Both the position numbers and the translations under genes were made by a program. This document shows, one piece after another, positions 23,948 through 32,838 of a DNA stretch of 64,000 nucleotides; position 1 is the stretch's first letter; each line of letters opens with the position of its first letter. The DNA is taken from positions 1 through 64,000 of the forward strand of contig JAEWGW010000002.1 in NCBI GenBank assembly GCA_023388055.1, given 5' to 3'. The notes under the pieces are model-generated. The model saw nothing but the letters and a program-made list of their open reading frames with translations, did no database searches and was not told the origin of the DNA. Source of the DNA: Bacillota bacterium (lineage in GTDB: Bacteria > Bacillota > Bacilli > Paenibacillales > NBRC-103111).

Positions 23948-24426
23948 GCTCTTTCTTCCTCCGGATCCGGACGGTACACCCGTTCCGCCACGTCCAGGAA
24001 CAGGACGCCGTTCAGGTGGTCCACCTCATGCTGGATGCAGCGGGCCAAAAGCTCCTCGCCCTCAATCTCGATGTCCTGGCCGTTGCGGTCCCAGCCCTTC
24101 ACGGTGCACTTCTGGGCGCGGCGCACATCCCCTTGAAGACCGGGGATGCTCAGGCAGCCCTCCGGACCGAACTGCTCCCCCTCCTTCTTGATGATTTCGG
24201 GATTGATCAGCTCGATCAGTCCGCCATATTCCTCACCGCAGTCCATTACAATGACCCGCTTCAAAATCCCCACCTGCGGCGCAGCCAGGCCCACTCCTTG
24301 GGCTTCATACATGGTGTCTGCCATGTCATCCAGCAGCTTGTGGATGTTGGGCGTGATTTTGGGTACCGGCTTCGCATGCTCCCGCAGCACCGGATCGGGT
24401 TCTTTCACAATAAAACGAATCGCCAT
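23944..24426 (-). CDS. def: peptide deformylase
   Basis: 160 residues from an ATG with AGGTG upstream; a frame to 24474 lacks support. All three PDF motifs are present: GVGLAAPQVG, EGCLSIPG (metal cysteine), and QHEVDHLNGVLF (two metal histidines and catalytic glutamate). Removes the N-formyl group from nascent proteins. Overlaps fmt by 4 nt, follows priA by 68 nt. Confidence 0.97.
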   Translation of the reverse strand: MAIRFIVKEPDPVLREHAKPVPKITPNIHKLLDDMADTMYEAQGVGLAAPQVGILKRVIVMDCGEEYGGLIELINPEIIKKEGEQFGPEGCLSIPGLQGDVRRAQKCTVKGWDRNGQDIEIEGEELLARCIQHEVDHLNGVLFLDVAERVYRPDPEEERA

Positions 24427-24494
24427 AAGGGCACCTGCCTTAACAAAGTATTGGATTGTATAAGCGTTAAGCAAGAAATATCCCGCGTTTCCCG

Positions 24495-27014
24495 CTACAT
24501 TAACACCTGAGGATCCACGTCCACGCTGATGGTCAGCTTAGTCTGCCTGCAAACCTCATCGAAGGCTTCCACAGCCCGCGCCACCAGGTCGGAGGCTGGT
24601 TGATCTCCCCGATATTTTACCATGCATTGGAACCGATATCTATCCTTGATTCGGGGAATGGGCGATGCAACCGGCCCCAGCACGTCCAGGGCACGCTTGT
24701 GGACTCCGCCAGCTTCTTCTATAAAGCCGGGAATCTCCTCTTCTCTGGCCAGCGCCTTCAGCCGGTTCACCATCGCCTCCGAGGTTTTGACCAGAAGGGC
24801 CAGCTCCGTATGGCTTAAGGTAATGAGAATCAGCCGGCAAAACGGCGGGTAACCTCCACGCACACGATGCTCCAGCTCCTGCTCCGCGAAGCGGTGGAAA
24901 TCATGCCCGCCGGCGGCAGTTACACTGTAATGCTCCGGCGTATAGGTCTGAACGAATACCTCGCCGGGAAGGTGATGCCTGCCGGCACGTCCGGCCACCT
25001 GAGTGAGAAGCTGGAAGGTCCGCTCCGAGGAGCGGAAGTCCGGCAGATTCAGCATGGTATCCGCCGTAATGACCCCTACCAGTGTCACATCGGGAAAATC
25101 CAGACCCTTGGCCACCATCTGTGTACCAAGAAGGACGTCACCCTTTTTTTGGCGGAACTGGGTAAGCAGCTTCTCGTGAGCGCCCTTCTCCGAGGTGGTG
25201 TCCACGTCCATCCGGATGACCCGGATGCCCGGGAACAGCTTCGCCAGCTCCTCCTCCACCCGCTGGGTGCCGGTGCCGAAATAACGGATATGCTCACTGC
25301 CGCACTCCGGGCAAACCGCCGGCTGCCGCTCCGTATACCCGCAATAATGGCAGCGCATCATGCTGGAGGTTTGATGATAGGTTAGCGAAATATCGCAATG
25401 AGGACAGCCAGCCGTATAACCGCAGGAGCGGCACATCACGAAGGTGGAATACCCGCGGCGGTTTAACAGCAGCACCGACTGCTCGCCTTTTTCCAGACGG
25501 GTCTTGATTCCTTCAAAGAGCGGTTTGCTGAACATGGACCGGTTACCGCCATACAGCTCCTGACGCATATCCACGATCCGTACGGGAGGCAACGGACGCC
25601 CTTCCACCCGCTCGGCCATTACCAGCAGCTTGTATTTGCCCTGCATGGCTGCCTGCCAGGTTTCCAGGGAGGGAGTAGCGGAGCCCAGTACAACGGAAGC
25701 TCCTGTGGCTCTCCCTCTGGCGGCGGCTACCTCCCGGGCGTGATACTTGGGGCTTTCCTCTTGCTTATAGGAGGATTCATGCTCTTCATCGATTATCACC
25801 AGCCCCAGCTTCTTAAAAGGGGCAAAAACCGCTGAACGAGCGCCAATCACCACTCTCACGCGTCCGGCGGAGATTTTGCGCCATTCATCATAGCGCTCCC
25901 CGTTGGACAGACGGCTGTGGAGTACAGCCACATCAGCCCCGAACCTGCCCTTGAAGCGCTCCACCATCTGGGGGGTCAGAGAAATTTCGGGGACCAGCAC
26001 AATGGCTTCCTTCCCCTCATCCAGACATGTCTGGATGGATTGCATATAGACCTCGGTTTTGCCGCTGCCGGTTACTCCATGAAGCAGGAACATGGTGTGG
26101 CTTGCCGCCTTTACCGCGTGGCAGATACTAGCAAACACCTGTGCCTGCTCTACAGTAAGAGGCAAAGAAGAGGTTCTTTTGAAGGCTCTGTCCGCATACG
26201 GATCACGGCCTACCTCCACTTCCTCCAGCCGGACCAAACCCTTATCCGCCAGACCTTTCACCGTCCCGGCTGTAACATCCAAGAGAGAGGTCAGCTCCGT
26301 CAACCGCATGGGGTCCGGGTGATCCGCTACATACTCGAGAACCTGCCGCTGCCGCTTGGCACTGGCGGGCAGCTCCTGCCCGCGGAGAAGCATCTCCTCG
26401 GGAGGCAGGCACGGAAACACCGTCAGCACTTTTTTGACGGCCATCCGGTCCTTCAGTACCTGCTCCTCGGCCAGAATGCCCTGCCTTACCCATTGGCGGA
26501 GAAGTGTCTCGGAACCTGGAAAACGCTCCAAAAGCTGCTCTACCGGAAGCATTCCCTTGCTCCGGCGGATAAACTCCAGCAGCTCCGTTTCTTCCTGGGT
26601 CATGAGACCGTAGGCAGCCAGGCCACCATCCCGGAGCGCCTCCGGGCCAATGCCAACCCGGCGTTCTGCCTTGGCCTTCAGAGCTGCCGGCAGCATCGCC
26701 GCCAGCGCTACAGACAAATGGCAAAGATACGTCCGGCTCATCCATTCCGCCAGCTCCACCAGCTCGGGAGTCAAAGGCGGCTCCACGTCCAGTACATGGT
26801 CTACCGCCTTCAATTTACGGCTGCCGGACCCGGCCGCATCCTCGGAAGGCTCCTCCGTCAAATCGACCACAAATCCCTGTACCACCCGGGGACCAAAAGG
26901 GACAGCCACCCGGCTGCCCACCTCCACCCAGGATGTATACCGGGCCGGAACTTCATAATCAAACGGACGGTTGGTTCCCTTAACAGGGACGTCCACAATA
27001 ACCTTTGCAATCAT
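24495..27014 (-). CDS. priA: primosomal replication restart helicase PriA
   Basis: 839 residues; ATG overlaps the coaBC stop by 4 nt (ATGA). The N-terminal fork-binding domain opens AKVIVDVPVKGTNRPFDY. Helicase motifs: LLHGVTGSGKTEVY (Walker A), IIDEEHESSYKQEE (DEEH), and LGSATPSLE. The zinc-binding region has paired cysteines, CRSCGYTAGCPHC ... CHYCGY ... CPECGSEH, and GTGTQRVEEEL follows. PriA reloads the replisome at stalled forks. Full length and apparently intact. Confidence 0.96.
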   Translation of the reverse strand: MIAKVIVDVPVKGTNRPFDYEVPARYTSWVEVGSRVAVPFGPRVVQGFVVDLTEEPSEDAAGSGSRKLKAVDHVLDVEPPLTPELVELAEWMSRTYLCHLSVALAAMLPAALKAKAERRVGIGPEALRDGGLAAYGLMTQEETELLEFIRRSKGMLPVEQLLERFPGSETLLRQWVRQGILAEEQVLKDRMAVKKVLTVFPCLPPEEMLLRGQELPASAKRQRQVLEYVADHPDPMRLTELTSLLDVTAGTVKGLADKGLVRLEEVEVGRDPYADRAFKRTSSLPLTVEQAQVFASICHAVKAASHTMFLLHGVTGSGKTEVYMQSIQTCLDEGKEAIVLVPEISLTPQMVERFKGRFGADVAVLHSRLSNGERYDEWRKISAGRVRVVIGARSAVFAPFKKLGLVIIDEEHESSYKQEESPKYHAREVAAARGRATGASVVLGSATPSLETWQAAMQGKYKLLVMAERVEGRPLPPVRIVDMRQELYGGNRSMFSKPLFEGIKTRLEKGEQSVLLLNRRGYSTFVMCRSCGYTAGCPHCDISLTYHQTSSMMRCHYCGYTERQPAVCPECGSEHIRYFGTGTQRVEEELAKLFPGIRVIRMDVDTTSEKGAHEKLLTQFRQKKGDVLLGTQMVAKGLDFPDVTLVGVITADTMLNLPDFRSSERTFQLLTQVAGRAGRHHLPGEVFVQTYTPEHYSVTAAGGHDFHRFAEQELEHRVRGGYPPFCRLILITLSHTELALLVKTSEAMVNRLKALAREEEIPGFIEEAGGVHKRALDVLGPVASPIPRIKDRYRFQCMVKYRGDQPASDLVARAVEAFDEVCRQTKLTISVDVDPQVLM

Positions 27015-28234
27015 TCTGCCTGCCCTTTCGCCGCCGGCCCCAGCTTCTCTGCAGCCAGCCGCATCAGCCTGAGCGCTGCCTCGCGTTTGGACACAAGGGG
27101 CAGTGGCAGAGAGGAGCCATCGGAGCCATATATGGTAATAATGTTGGTATCGGTGCCAAACCCGGCCCCTTCCGCGCTGACATCATTGGCTACCAGGAGG
27201 TCGCACTGTTTGCGCTTCAGCTTGCCCTGGGCATTGGCTTCCACGTTTTCCGTTTCCGCGGCAAAGCCGATTAGCAGCTGGCCGTTCTTCCGTTCACCCA
27301 GCTCTTGCAGGATATCCGGATTTTTGACCAGCTCCAGGGTTAGGGTGTCCCCGGTTTTCTTGATCTTCTGCTCCTCTTGGCGGAGCGGCCGATAGTCCGC
27401 CACTGCGGCAGCCATAACCGCCACATCGGCAAATGCGTACCGGGACAGCACTTCCTCCCGCAGCTCCAGCGCCGATTCCACCCTCACCAGTTCCACGCCA
27501 GCAGGCTCCGGAGCACTGGTCCGGGCAGCAATCACCGTCACCTCGGCACCCAGCTCCCGGGCCGCTTCCGCTACTGCGAAGCCCATTTTGCCGGAGGAGT
27601 CATTGGTCAGATAACGGACCGGGTCAATTCGCTCCACTGTGCCTCCGGCGGTAACCAGCACCTTTTTCCCGGCCAAAGGCCTATCCGCCAGACTCGCCAT
27701 CAGCTGCTGCGCCGCCGCCACAATCTCCTCCGGCTCCGCCAGGCGTCCCTTACCGACATAGCCGCAAGCCAGGAGGCCAACGCCGGGCTCCACATAATAA
27801 GCCCCCCGCTGCTCCAGGGTCCGCATGTTGGCCTGAACGGCCGGATGTGCATACATATGCACGTTCATGGCAGGGGCGATAAGAATCGGCGCCTGAGTCA
27901 CCAGCATGGTGGTGCTGAGCATGTCATCGGCGATGCCGTTGGCCATTTTGCCGATCATGTTGGCCGTGGCCGGGGCAATAATCACCAGATCGGCACTGTC
28001 CGCCACATCAACATGGGTAATGACAGAGGGGTCGTTTTCCTCGAAGGCATCCACGATCACGTGATATTTCGATAGCGCCTGAAACGTAAGAGGCTGCACC
28101 AGCTTGGCTGCGGATTCCGTCATGATGACACGCACCTTGGCGCCTGCCTGCACCAGCTTGCTGCACAAGGCCGCCGCCTTATAAGCCGCGATCCCGCCGC
28201 ACACACCCAAAATTACCGTTTTTCCCTTCAGCAT
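27011..28234 (-). CDS. coaBC: bifunctional CoaBC (PPC synthetase/decarboxylase)
   Basis: 407 residues from an ATG with GAGGAGGAG upstream; the frame to 28273 runs into the dispersed repeat. The N-terminal flavin CoaC domain (residues 1-180) shows LGVCGGIAAYKA, the FMN/substrate region ATANMIGKMANGIADD, and PAMNVHMY. The C-terminal CoaB domain begins KVLVTAGGTVERIDPVRYLTN with KMGFAVAEAA. Converts 4'-phosphopantothenate and cysteine to 4'-phosphopantetheine for CoA. Heads the coaBC-priA-def-fmt-cupin-rsmB unit. Confidence 0.96.
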   Translation of the reverse strand: MLKGKTVILGVCGGIAAYKAAALCSKLVQAGAKVRVIMTESAAKLVQPLTFQALSKYHVIVDAFEENDPSVITHVDVADSADLVIIAPATANMIGKMANGIADDMLSTTMLVTQAPILIAPAMNVHMYAHPAVQANMRTLEQRGAYYVEPGVGLLACGYVGKGRLAEPEEIVAAAQQLMASLADRPLAGKKVLVTAGGTVERIDPVRYLTNDSSGKMGFAVAEAARELGAEVTVIAARTSAPEPAGVELVRVESALELREEVLSRYAFADVAVMAAAVADYRPLRQEEQKIKKTGDTLTLELVKNPDILQELGERKNGQLLIGFAAETENVEANAQGKLKRKQCDLLVANDVSAEGAGFGTDTNIITIYGSDGSSLPLPLVSKREAALRLMRLAAEKLGPAAKGQAE

Positions 28235-28252
28235 ATCCGTTCTCCTCCTCTG

Positions 28253-28324
28253 GAATAACATGGTCCCTGCCACAGGCCGGATAATGTTATGGAAGCCTCG
28301 AAATTGGCAAAGCCAATTTGAGGG
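28253..28324 (+). repeat. two-hairpin dispersed element, copy 2
   Basis: Plus strand: ATAACAT-GGTCC-CTGCC ACA GGCC-GGATA-ATGTTAT, then CCTCGAAATTGGC AAA GCCAATTTGAGG. It lies just upstream of coaBC, in its leader. The rest of 28325-28485 is gene-free. It holds a GTCAAACCC/GGGTTGAC stem near 28400-28430 and no clear promoter. Confidence 0.7.
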
Positions 28325-28485
28325 CCTTCTTCGAATCGCTTCCTGAAATCATCCCCGCAAACTCTATTCATGGTCCCTAATCTGATCACCCGTTCAACGG
28401 GTCAAACCCAATCAGCAGGGTTGACTGAACGAGACAGCAGCGCCTTTTTCCGTACCATATAGACGTATATATGTTCGCACATTTT

Positions 28486-28518
28486 CAAAAAAATAACAAC
28501 CGCTTATCCGGTTGTTAT
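28486..28518 (-). terminator. terminator after rpoZ
   Basis: Minus strand: ATAACAACCG GATAAG CGGTTGTTAT followed by TTTTTTTG. Ends the yicC/remA-gmk-rpoZ transcript before coaBC. Confidence 0.85.
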
Positions 28519-28526
28519 CTCTTGGT

Positions 28527-28754
28527 TTACTTTAAGTTCAGACCGTTGTTGTCCCGGTTAGGCGATTTTTCGAATTGGATGTAATCACCGTACAGCTCTT
28601 CCAGGGCTACGCCTACATGCTTGTGGGCCCTTGGAGTTTTCAGATCCGTCCTGGCGTTGTCCTTCAGCATGCGCGCACGCTTGGAAGCGGCGACAACCAG
28701 GGAATACTTGCTGTCTACCTTGTCCAGCAGCTTGTCGATGGATGGATATAGCAT
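28527..28754 (-). CDS. rpoZ: RNA polymerase omega subunit
   Basis: 75 residues from an ATG with GAGGTG upstream, overlapping nothing but starting 1 nt from the gmk stop. Omega features: YPSIDKLLDKVDSKYSLVV, AASKRARML, and the conserved VGVALEELYGDYI. Binds the beta' subunit and helps polymerase assembly. Order gmk-rpoZ is conserved in Firmicutes. Confidence 0.96.
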   Translation of the reverse strand: MLYPSIDKLLDKVDSKYSLVVAASKRARMLKDNARTDLKTPRAHKHVGVALEELYGDYIQFEKSPNRDNNGLNLK

Positions 28755-28755
28755 A

Positions 28756-29376
28756 TTATTGCACCTCTTCAATCCATTGTTTTATAGTGGTCACCATACG
28801 CTCCTTGCGGTAGCGCTCGGCTGTGAGGATAGCCTGGATGCGGTGACAGGCAGCCTCAACCTGGTCATTGACGATGGCGTAATCATAATGCTCAATGAGC
28901 CGCAGCTCATCCCGGGCGATACTCATCCGACTGCGGATCACATCCTCCGTCTCGGTGCCACGGGTGACGATCCGGCTTTGCAGTTCATCCAGCGACGGGG
29001 GCAGAAGGAAAATGAAAACTCCCTCAGGGAATTTGTTCTTTACCTTCAATGCGCCTTGCACTTCAATTTCCAAAATAATGTCCTGCCCGGAAGCCAGTGT
29101 CTCCTCCACAAATTCTCTGGGCGTCCCGTAATAATTGCCGCAATACTCGGCATATTCCAGAAGATCGTCCGATTCGATCATGGCGGAGAACTCCTCACGG
29201 CTCTTGAAGAAATAGTTGACACCGTGGACTTCCCCATCTCTAGGCGTGCGGGTAGTCGCAGAAACGGAATACACCAGCTCCGTCCCCATCTTGCGGAGGG
29301 CGTTGCATACCGTGCCCTTGCCGACACCCGAAGGGCCAGACAGCACCAGCAGAATGCCTCTATTCTTATTCGTCAT
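28756..29376 (-). CDS. gmk: guanylate kinase
   Basis: 206 residues. Of two in-frame ATGs inside the remA 3' end (29382, 29376), the second has AAGGA at the better distance. P-loop LVLSGPSGVGKGTV, the GMP-binding VSATTRTPRDGEVHGVNYFF, and LLEYAEYCGNYYGTP are all present; ILEIEVQGA is the conserved core strand. Phosphorylates GMP to GDP. Overlaps remA by 11 nt. Confidence 0.96.
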   Translation of the reverse strand: MTNKNRGILLVLSGPSGVGKGTVCNALRKMGTELVYSVSATTRTPRDGEVHGVNYFFKSREEFSAMIESDDLLEYAEYCGNYYGTPREFVEETLASGQDIILEIEVQGALKVKNKFPEGVFIFLLPPSLDELQSRIVTRGTETEDVIRSRMSIARDELRLIEHYDYAIVNDQVEAACHRIQAILTAERYRKERMVTTIKQWIEEVQ

Positions 29377-29626
29377 TGTCATCGTCCTTATTGGAGAGCC
29401 GATGGGCAACCGTTTCGGGCTGAACCGCAGACAATATTACGTGGTCGCTATCGGTGATGATAACGGCCCTTGTCCTTCTTCCGTAAGTTGCATCAATCAG
29501 CATATGACGGTCCCGGGCTTCCTGGATGATTCTCTTGATCGGCGCCGATTCAGGGCTGACAATGGAGATGATGCGGTTGGCGGATACGATATTCCCGAAT
29601 CCGATGTTGATAAGTTTGATGGCCAT
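29366..29626 (-). CDS. remA: biofilm matrix regulator RemA
   Basis: 86 residues, ATG after AGGAGG. DUF370/RemA signature: KLINIGFGNIVSANRIISIV, APIKRIIQEARD, LIDATYGRRTRAVIITDS. RemA is a DNA-binding ring-forming activator of matrix and osmoprotection genes in B. subtilis. Here, as there, it sits between yicC and gmk. The acidic tail (NKDDDNDE) is encoded by the overlap with gmk. Confidence 0.95.
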   Translation of the reverse strand: MAIKLINIGFGNIVSANRIISIVSPESAPIKRIIQEARDRHMLIDATYGRRTRAVIITDSDHVILSAVQPETVAHRLSNKDDDNDE

Positions 29627-29779
29627 CTTGGTCCTCCTCGCCTATGCCGGTTCCCCGGGCCTTATAAGGGATTACATGCCGGCAGGCAAAAATGTTGGAA
29701 GCTGAAGCAGATCTGGTAATCTGGCATCTATATCAGGAAGGCGCGAGTCTTACACCAGTATCGTCCTTCTTATTCCCGC

Positions 29780-30664
29780 TTATTCGATATTTTGCACCTG
29801 TTCGCGGATTTTTTCAAGCTCCGCCTTCAATTCTACCACAAGCTTGGACAGTTCGTAACGGTTGGCCTTGGACCCGATTGTGTTAACCTCCCGGTTCATC
29901 TCCTGGATGAGAAAGTCCAGTTTGCGCCCCACAGGCTCCTCTGCATCCAAAAGACCGGAGAATTGCGCTATATGGCTGGCAAGCCGGGTAAGCTCCTCGT
30001 CAATGTTGCACCGGTCCGCCATCAGGGCGGTTTCCTGCTCCAGCCTGCCGGTATCCATAACTGCATCCCGGGGGAGCAGCTCCTGAATCCGTGCGGCCAG
30101 CTTGCGGCTGTAATCCGCCACTACCTCTGCTGCCATTCCTTTCATCTCGGTGAGATGTCCGTCCAGCACAGCTAGCCTGCGGACCAAATCCTCATGAAGA
30201 TGGGCGCCCTCAGCCACACGCATGGCGGAAAGCTGTGCCGCCGCTTCCTCCACGCAGGTCATCAGCTCCTGCTCGGGAAAAGCCGGTTCGCCCAAGGCGC
30301 TTTCACCGGGATGAAGCAGCTCCGGGACCTTCAACAGATCCTCCAGCCTGGGTTCATCCGTCAGGCCGAACTTGGCCTTCAGCTGGTTGGCTGCCTCCAT
30401 ATAGGCGGAAGCCAGCTCCCAGTCAATCACCAGCTTCTTGCCGGATTGCCCATCCGGCTCCACGGTGACATATACATCCGCACGTCCCCGCTTGATGTCA
30501 CGGGCGACGAGCTTCTTAATGCCGTCCTCCAAGGACAGCCATTCCCGGTTGATTTTGACCGAGGTTTCCGCATAACGGTGGTTTACGGATCTTACCTCAA
30601 CCAACATGCGGAATCCGGGAATCCTCCGGCCGGACTGGCCAAAGCCAGTCATACTGCGAATCAT
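29780..30664 (-). CDS. yloC: YicC/YloC-family endoribonuclease
   Basis: 294 residues; begins MIRSMTGFGQ, the family hallmark, followed by VEVRSVNHRY. The C-terminal DUF1732-type region contains ELTRLASHIAQF, GRKLDFLIQEMNREVNTIGSK and a final LKAELEKIREQVQNIE. The E. coli relative YicC is a ribonuclease affecting sRNA stability, and the role in Firmicutes is less clear. A 153-nt gap separates it from remA. Upstream it follows the MTHFR-fusion gene by 23 nt. Confidence 0.93.
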   Translation of the reverse strand: MIRSMTGFGQSGRRIPGFRMLVEVRSVNHRYAETSVKINREWLSLEDGIKKLVARDIKRGRADVYVTVEPDGQSGKKLVIDWELASAYMEAANQLKAKFGLTDEPRLEDLLKVPELLHPGESALGEPAFPEQELMTCVEEAAAQLSAMRVAEGAHLHEDLVRRLAVLDGHLTEMKGMAAEVVADYSRKLAARIQELLPRDAVMDTGRLEQETALMADRCNIDEELTRLASHIAQFSGLLDAEEPVGRKLDFLIQEMNREVNTIGSKANRYELSKLVVELKAELEKIREQVQNIE

Positions 30665-30687
30665 GCTATCACATCCGATATCCTATT

Positions 30688-32610
30688 CTAATTCATTTTG
30701 CCCGAGGGTACAAGTGGAAAAACCCTTTCTTTGGCATAGCGTGTCAGCTCTGCCGTCATTTCATAAAACAGCATGGGGGTCATCAGGTAAATACCGCTGT
30801 ATCTGCCAAGTATAACATCAAGCAGCTCCTTGGCCAGCTTCACGCCCATTTTCCTGCCCTCTTCTCCCTCCAAACCGGCCATCTGGCTTCGGACCGCGTC
30901 CGGAATCCGGATCCCCGGAACCTCATTATGAAGGAATTCGGCGTTGCGTCCGCTGATCAGCGGCATAATTCCTACGAATATGGGTGTTTTGATATGACGT
31001 GTAGCCTGATACAGTCTCTCCACCATGGCGGCGTCGTAAACCGGCTGGGTCATAAAATAATCGGCGCCGGCCTCAATTTTCTTCTCCATACGCAGAACGG
31101 CTTTATCGATATACTTCACGTTGGGATCAAAAGCAGAGCCTACCACGAAGCTTGCGCGCTGCTTCAGCGGTTTGCCGGAGAAGGCGATGCCTTCATTCAA
31201 TTGTTTGGACATACGGATCAGCTCGAAGGAATTCAAATCGTACACGGAGCTGGCTCCCGGCAAATCCCCCACACCGGCGGGATCGCCCGTAATGGCCAGC
31301 AGATGGTCGATTCCCAGGGCATGCAACCCCATCAGATGGCTCTGCGTGCCGATCAGATTGCGGTCCCGGCACGCCACATGCAAAAGCGGCCGCATCCCCA
31401 GTCTGTCTTTGACCAGATAGCCCATAGCCAGATTGCTCATGCGGGTTTGGGCCAGAGAATTATCGGCCATGGTAATGGCATCGGCCCCTGCATCCCGCAA
31501 GGCGGCGGCTCCGGTCATAAATTTCCCGGAGGCCAGGTCCCGGGGCGAATCCAGCTCGACAATGACCGTGATGGACTCCCGGACCAGCTCCACAATAGAG
31601 GGTTGGATTCCTTCGGTAGCAGCAGGCTCCGGTACAGCCTCAGCCACAACTGCTTTGTCCCGTACCGCCGGCTGAGGCTCCTTCACTTTAACAGCCGCAT
31701 CACCCGCTGCGGGAGCATAGCTCTCCAGCGCTTTGGCGATGGCGGCAATATGCTCGGGGGTCGTACCGCAGCAGCCGCCGATGATCCGTGCCCCCGCCGC
31801 AGCAAATTTCAGCGCCATATCCGCGAAATATTCCGGTGTGGCCAGATAGGTATACCGGCCGTCCACGATGCCGGGCAACCCTGCGTTTGGATAAACGGAC
31901 AATGGTACACCCGGTGTCCAAGCGCTGTCGGCGGCAAGCCGGTCCAGTGCGCGCAGTATGCCGCCCGGGCCGCTGTGGCAGTTGAAACCCACCACATCCG
32001 CGCCGCTTCCGAGGAGCCGTTGGAAGGCGCCGGCATACGCGGTCCCGTCCAGGGTCAGCCCGTTACCGTCCGTAGCCAGCTGGCAAATCACCGGCACCCG
32101 TCCGTCCAACAGACGCACCGCCTCCAAAGCCGCTTCCAGCTCCTCCAGCAGATAATAGGTTTCGAGAATGATGCCGTCCACACCTTCGTCAAGAAGGGCT
32201 TCCGCCTGCTCCCGGACATTCTGCCGGACCCGCTCCCGGCCTGCGGGGCGTTTCCGGCCGCCTGCCAAGGAGCCGACGGAACCCAGCACGTGCGCCCTAT
32301 CCCCTGCCGCCTCGCGGGCCAGCCGCACTCCCGCCCGGTTAATGGCTGTCGCATCCTGCTCCAGGCCAAACTTGGACAGCTTATCCCGGTTGGCCGAATA
32401 GGTATTGGTTTCCACCAGTTGGGCCCCTGCCTCCACGTAGCGTCGGTGAATGTCCAGGATAATGTCCGGCTTCTCCAGATTAAATTCTTCATATGAAGCT
32501 CCTACAGGAAAGCCCAGCTGATACAAGTAGGTGCCCATGGCGCCGTCTCCGGTCAGCCTTCCGTGAAGAAGGGCCTCCCGGAGATCAGGCAGCCGCTTCC
32601 ATTCCCCCAT
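30688..32610 (-). CDS. yitJ: homocysteine S-methyltransferase / MTHFR fusion
   Basis: 640 residues from an ATG with AGGAG upstream. The N-terminal half (about 1-300) is a homocysteine S-methyltransferase: GDGAMGTYLYQLG, VETNTYSAN, and zinc cysteines in GFNCHSG and IIGGCCGTTPEHI. An alanine/proline-rich linker (about 300-340) leads to the C-terminal methylenetetrahydrofolate reductase half with VELDSPRD, MADNSLAQTRMSN, LLAITGDPAGVGD, and DYFMTQPVYD. Links one-carbon folate to methionine formation. B. subtilis YitJ has the same layout and an S-box leader; no SAM riboswitch is visible here, only repeats. Confidence 0.93.
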   Translation of the reverse strand: MGEWKRLPDLREALLHGRLTGDGAMGTYLYQLGFPVGASYEEFNLEKPDIILDIHRRYVEAGAQLVETNTYSANRDKLSKFGLEQDATAINRAGVRLAREAAGDRAHVLGSVGSLAGGRKRPAGRERVRQNVREQAEALLDEGVDGIILETYYLLEELEAALEAVRLLDGRVPVICQLATDGNGLTLDGTAYAGAFQRLLGSGADVVGFNCHSGPGGILRALDRLAADSAWTPGVPLSVYPNAGLPGIVDGRYTYLATPEYFADMALKFAAAGARIIGGCCGTTPEHIAAIAKALESYAPAAGDAAVKVKEPQPAVRDKAVVAEAVPEPAATEGIQPSIVELVRESITVIVELDSPRDLASGKFMTGAAALRDAGADAITMADNSLAQTRMSNLAMGYLVKDRLGMRPLLHVACRDRNLIGTQSHLMGLHALGIDHLLAITGDPAGVGDLPGASSVYDLNSFELIRMSKQLNEGIAFSGKPLKQRASFVVGSAFDPNVKYIDKAVLRMEKKIEAGADYFMTQPVYDAAMVERLYQATRHIKTPIFVGIMPLISGRNAEFLHNEVPGIRIPDAVRSQMAGLEGEEGRKMGVKLAKELLDVILGRYSGIYLMTPMLFYEMTAELTRYAKERVFPLVPSGKMN

Positions 32611-32630
32611 TATAATCACTCCTATATGCA

Positions 32631-32832
32631 TCTGAAGTAACCTGGTCCAGGCCTGAGGCCGGATAGGTTACGGAAGCCTCGAAATCGGCACGCCGATTTG
32701 AGGGTAATCCCTGAAGTAACCTGGTCCAAGCCGAAGGCCGGATAGGTTACGGAAGCCTCGAAATTGGTGAAGCCAATTTGAGGGGTTATCCCCGAAGTAA
32801 CCTGGTCCAGGCCTGAGGTCGGATAGGTTGCG
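32631..32832 (+). repeat. two-hairpin dispersed element, three tandem copies
   Basis: Copies begin at about 32631, 32709 and 32790 (period 79-81 nt). Each starts CTGAAGTAACCTGGTCC, with outer stem GTAACCT/AGGTTAC and inner GGCC pairing, then GGAAGCCTCGAAAT..GGC and its complement closing with TTTGAGGG. The second hairpin is CGAAATCGGC/GCCGATTTG in the first copy and CGAAATTGGT/AGCCAATTTG in the second, a paired C-G to T-A change. The third copy holds only hairpin 1 (with a G-T pair). They fill the whole gap between yitJ and dapF. Confidence 0.75.
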
Positions 32833-32838
32833 TCCGGC

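Noticed and set aside
30928..32496. 522-codon plus-strand frame over yitJ
   Set aside because: Antisense to the methyltransferase/MTHFR fusion, whose zinc cysteines and folate motifs are intact.
32611..32838. S-box (SAM) riboswitch ahead of yitJ
   Set aside because: The upstream gap is filled by the two-hairpin repeats and shows none of the S-box conserved segments.
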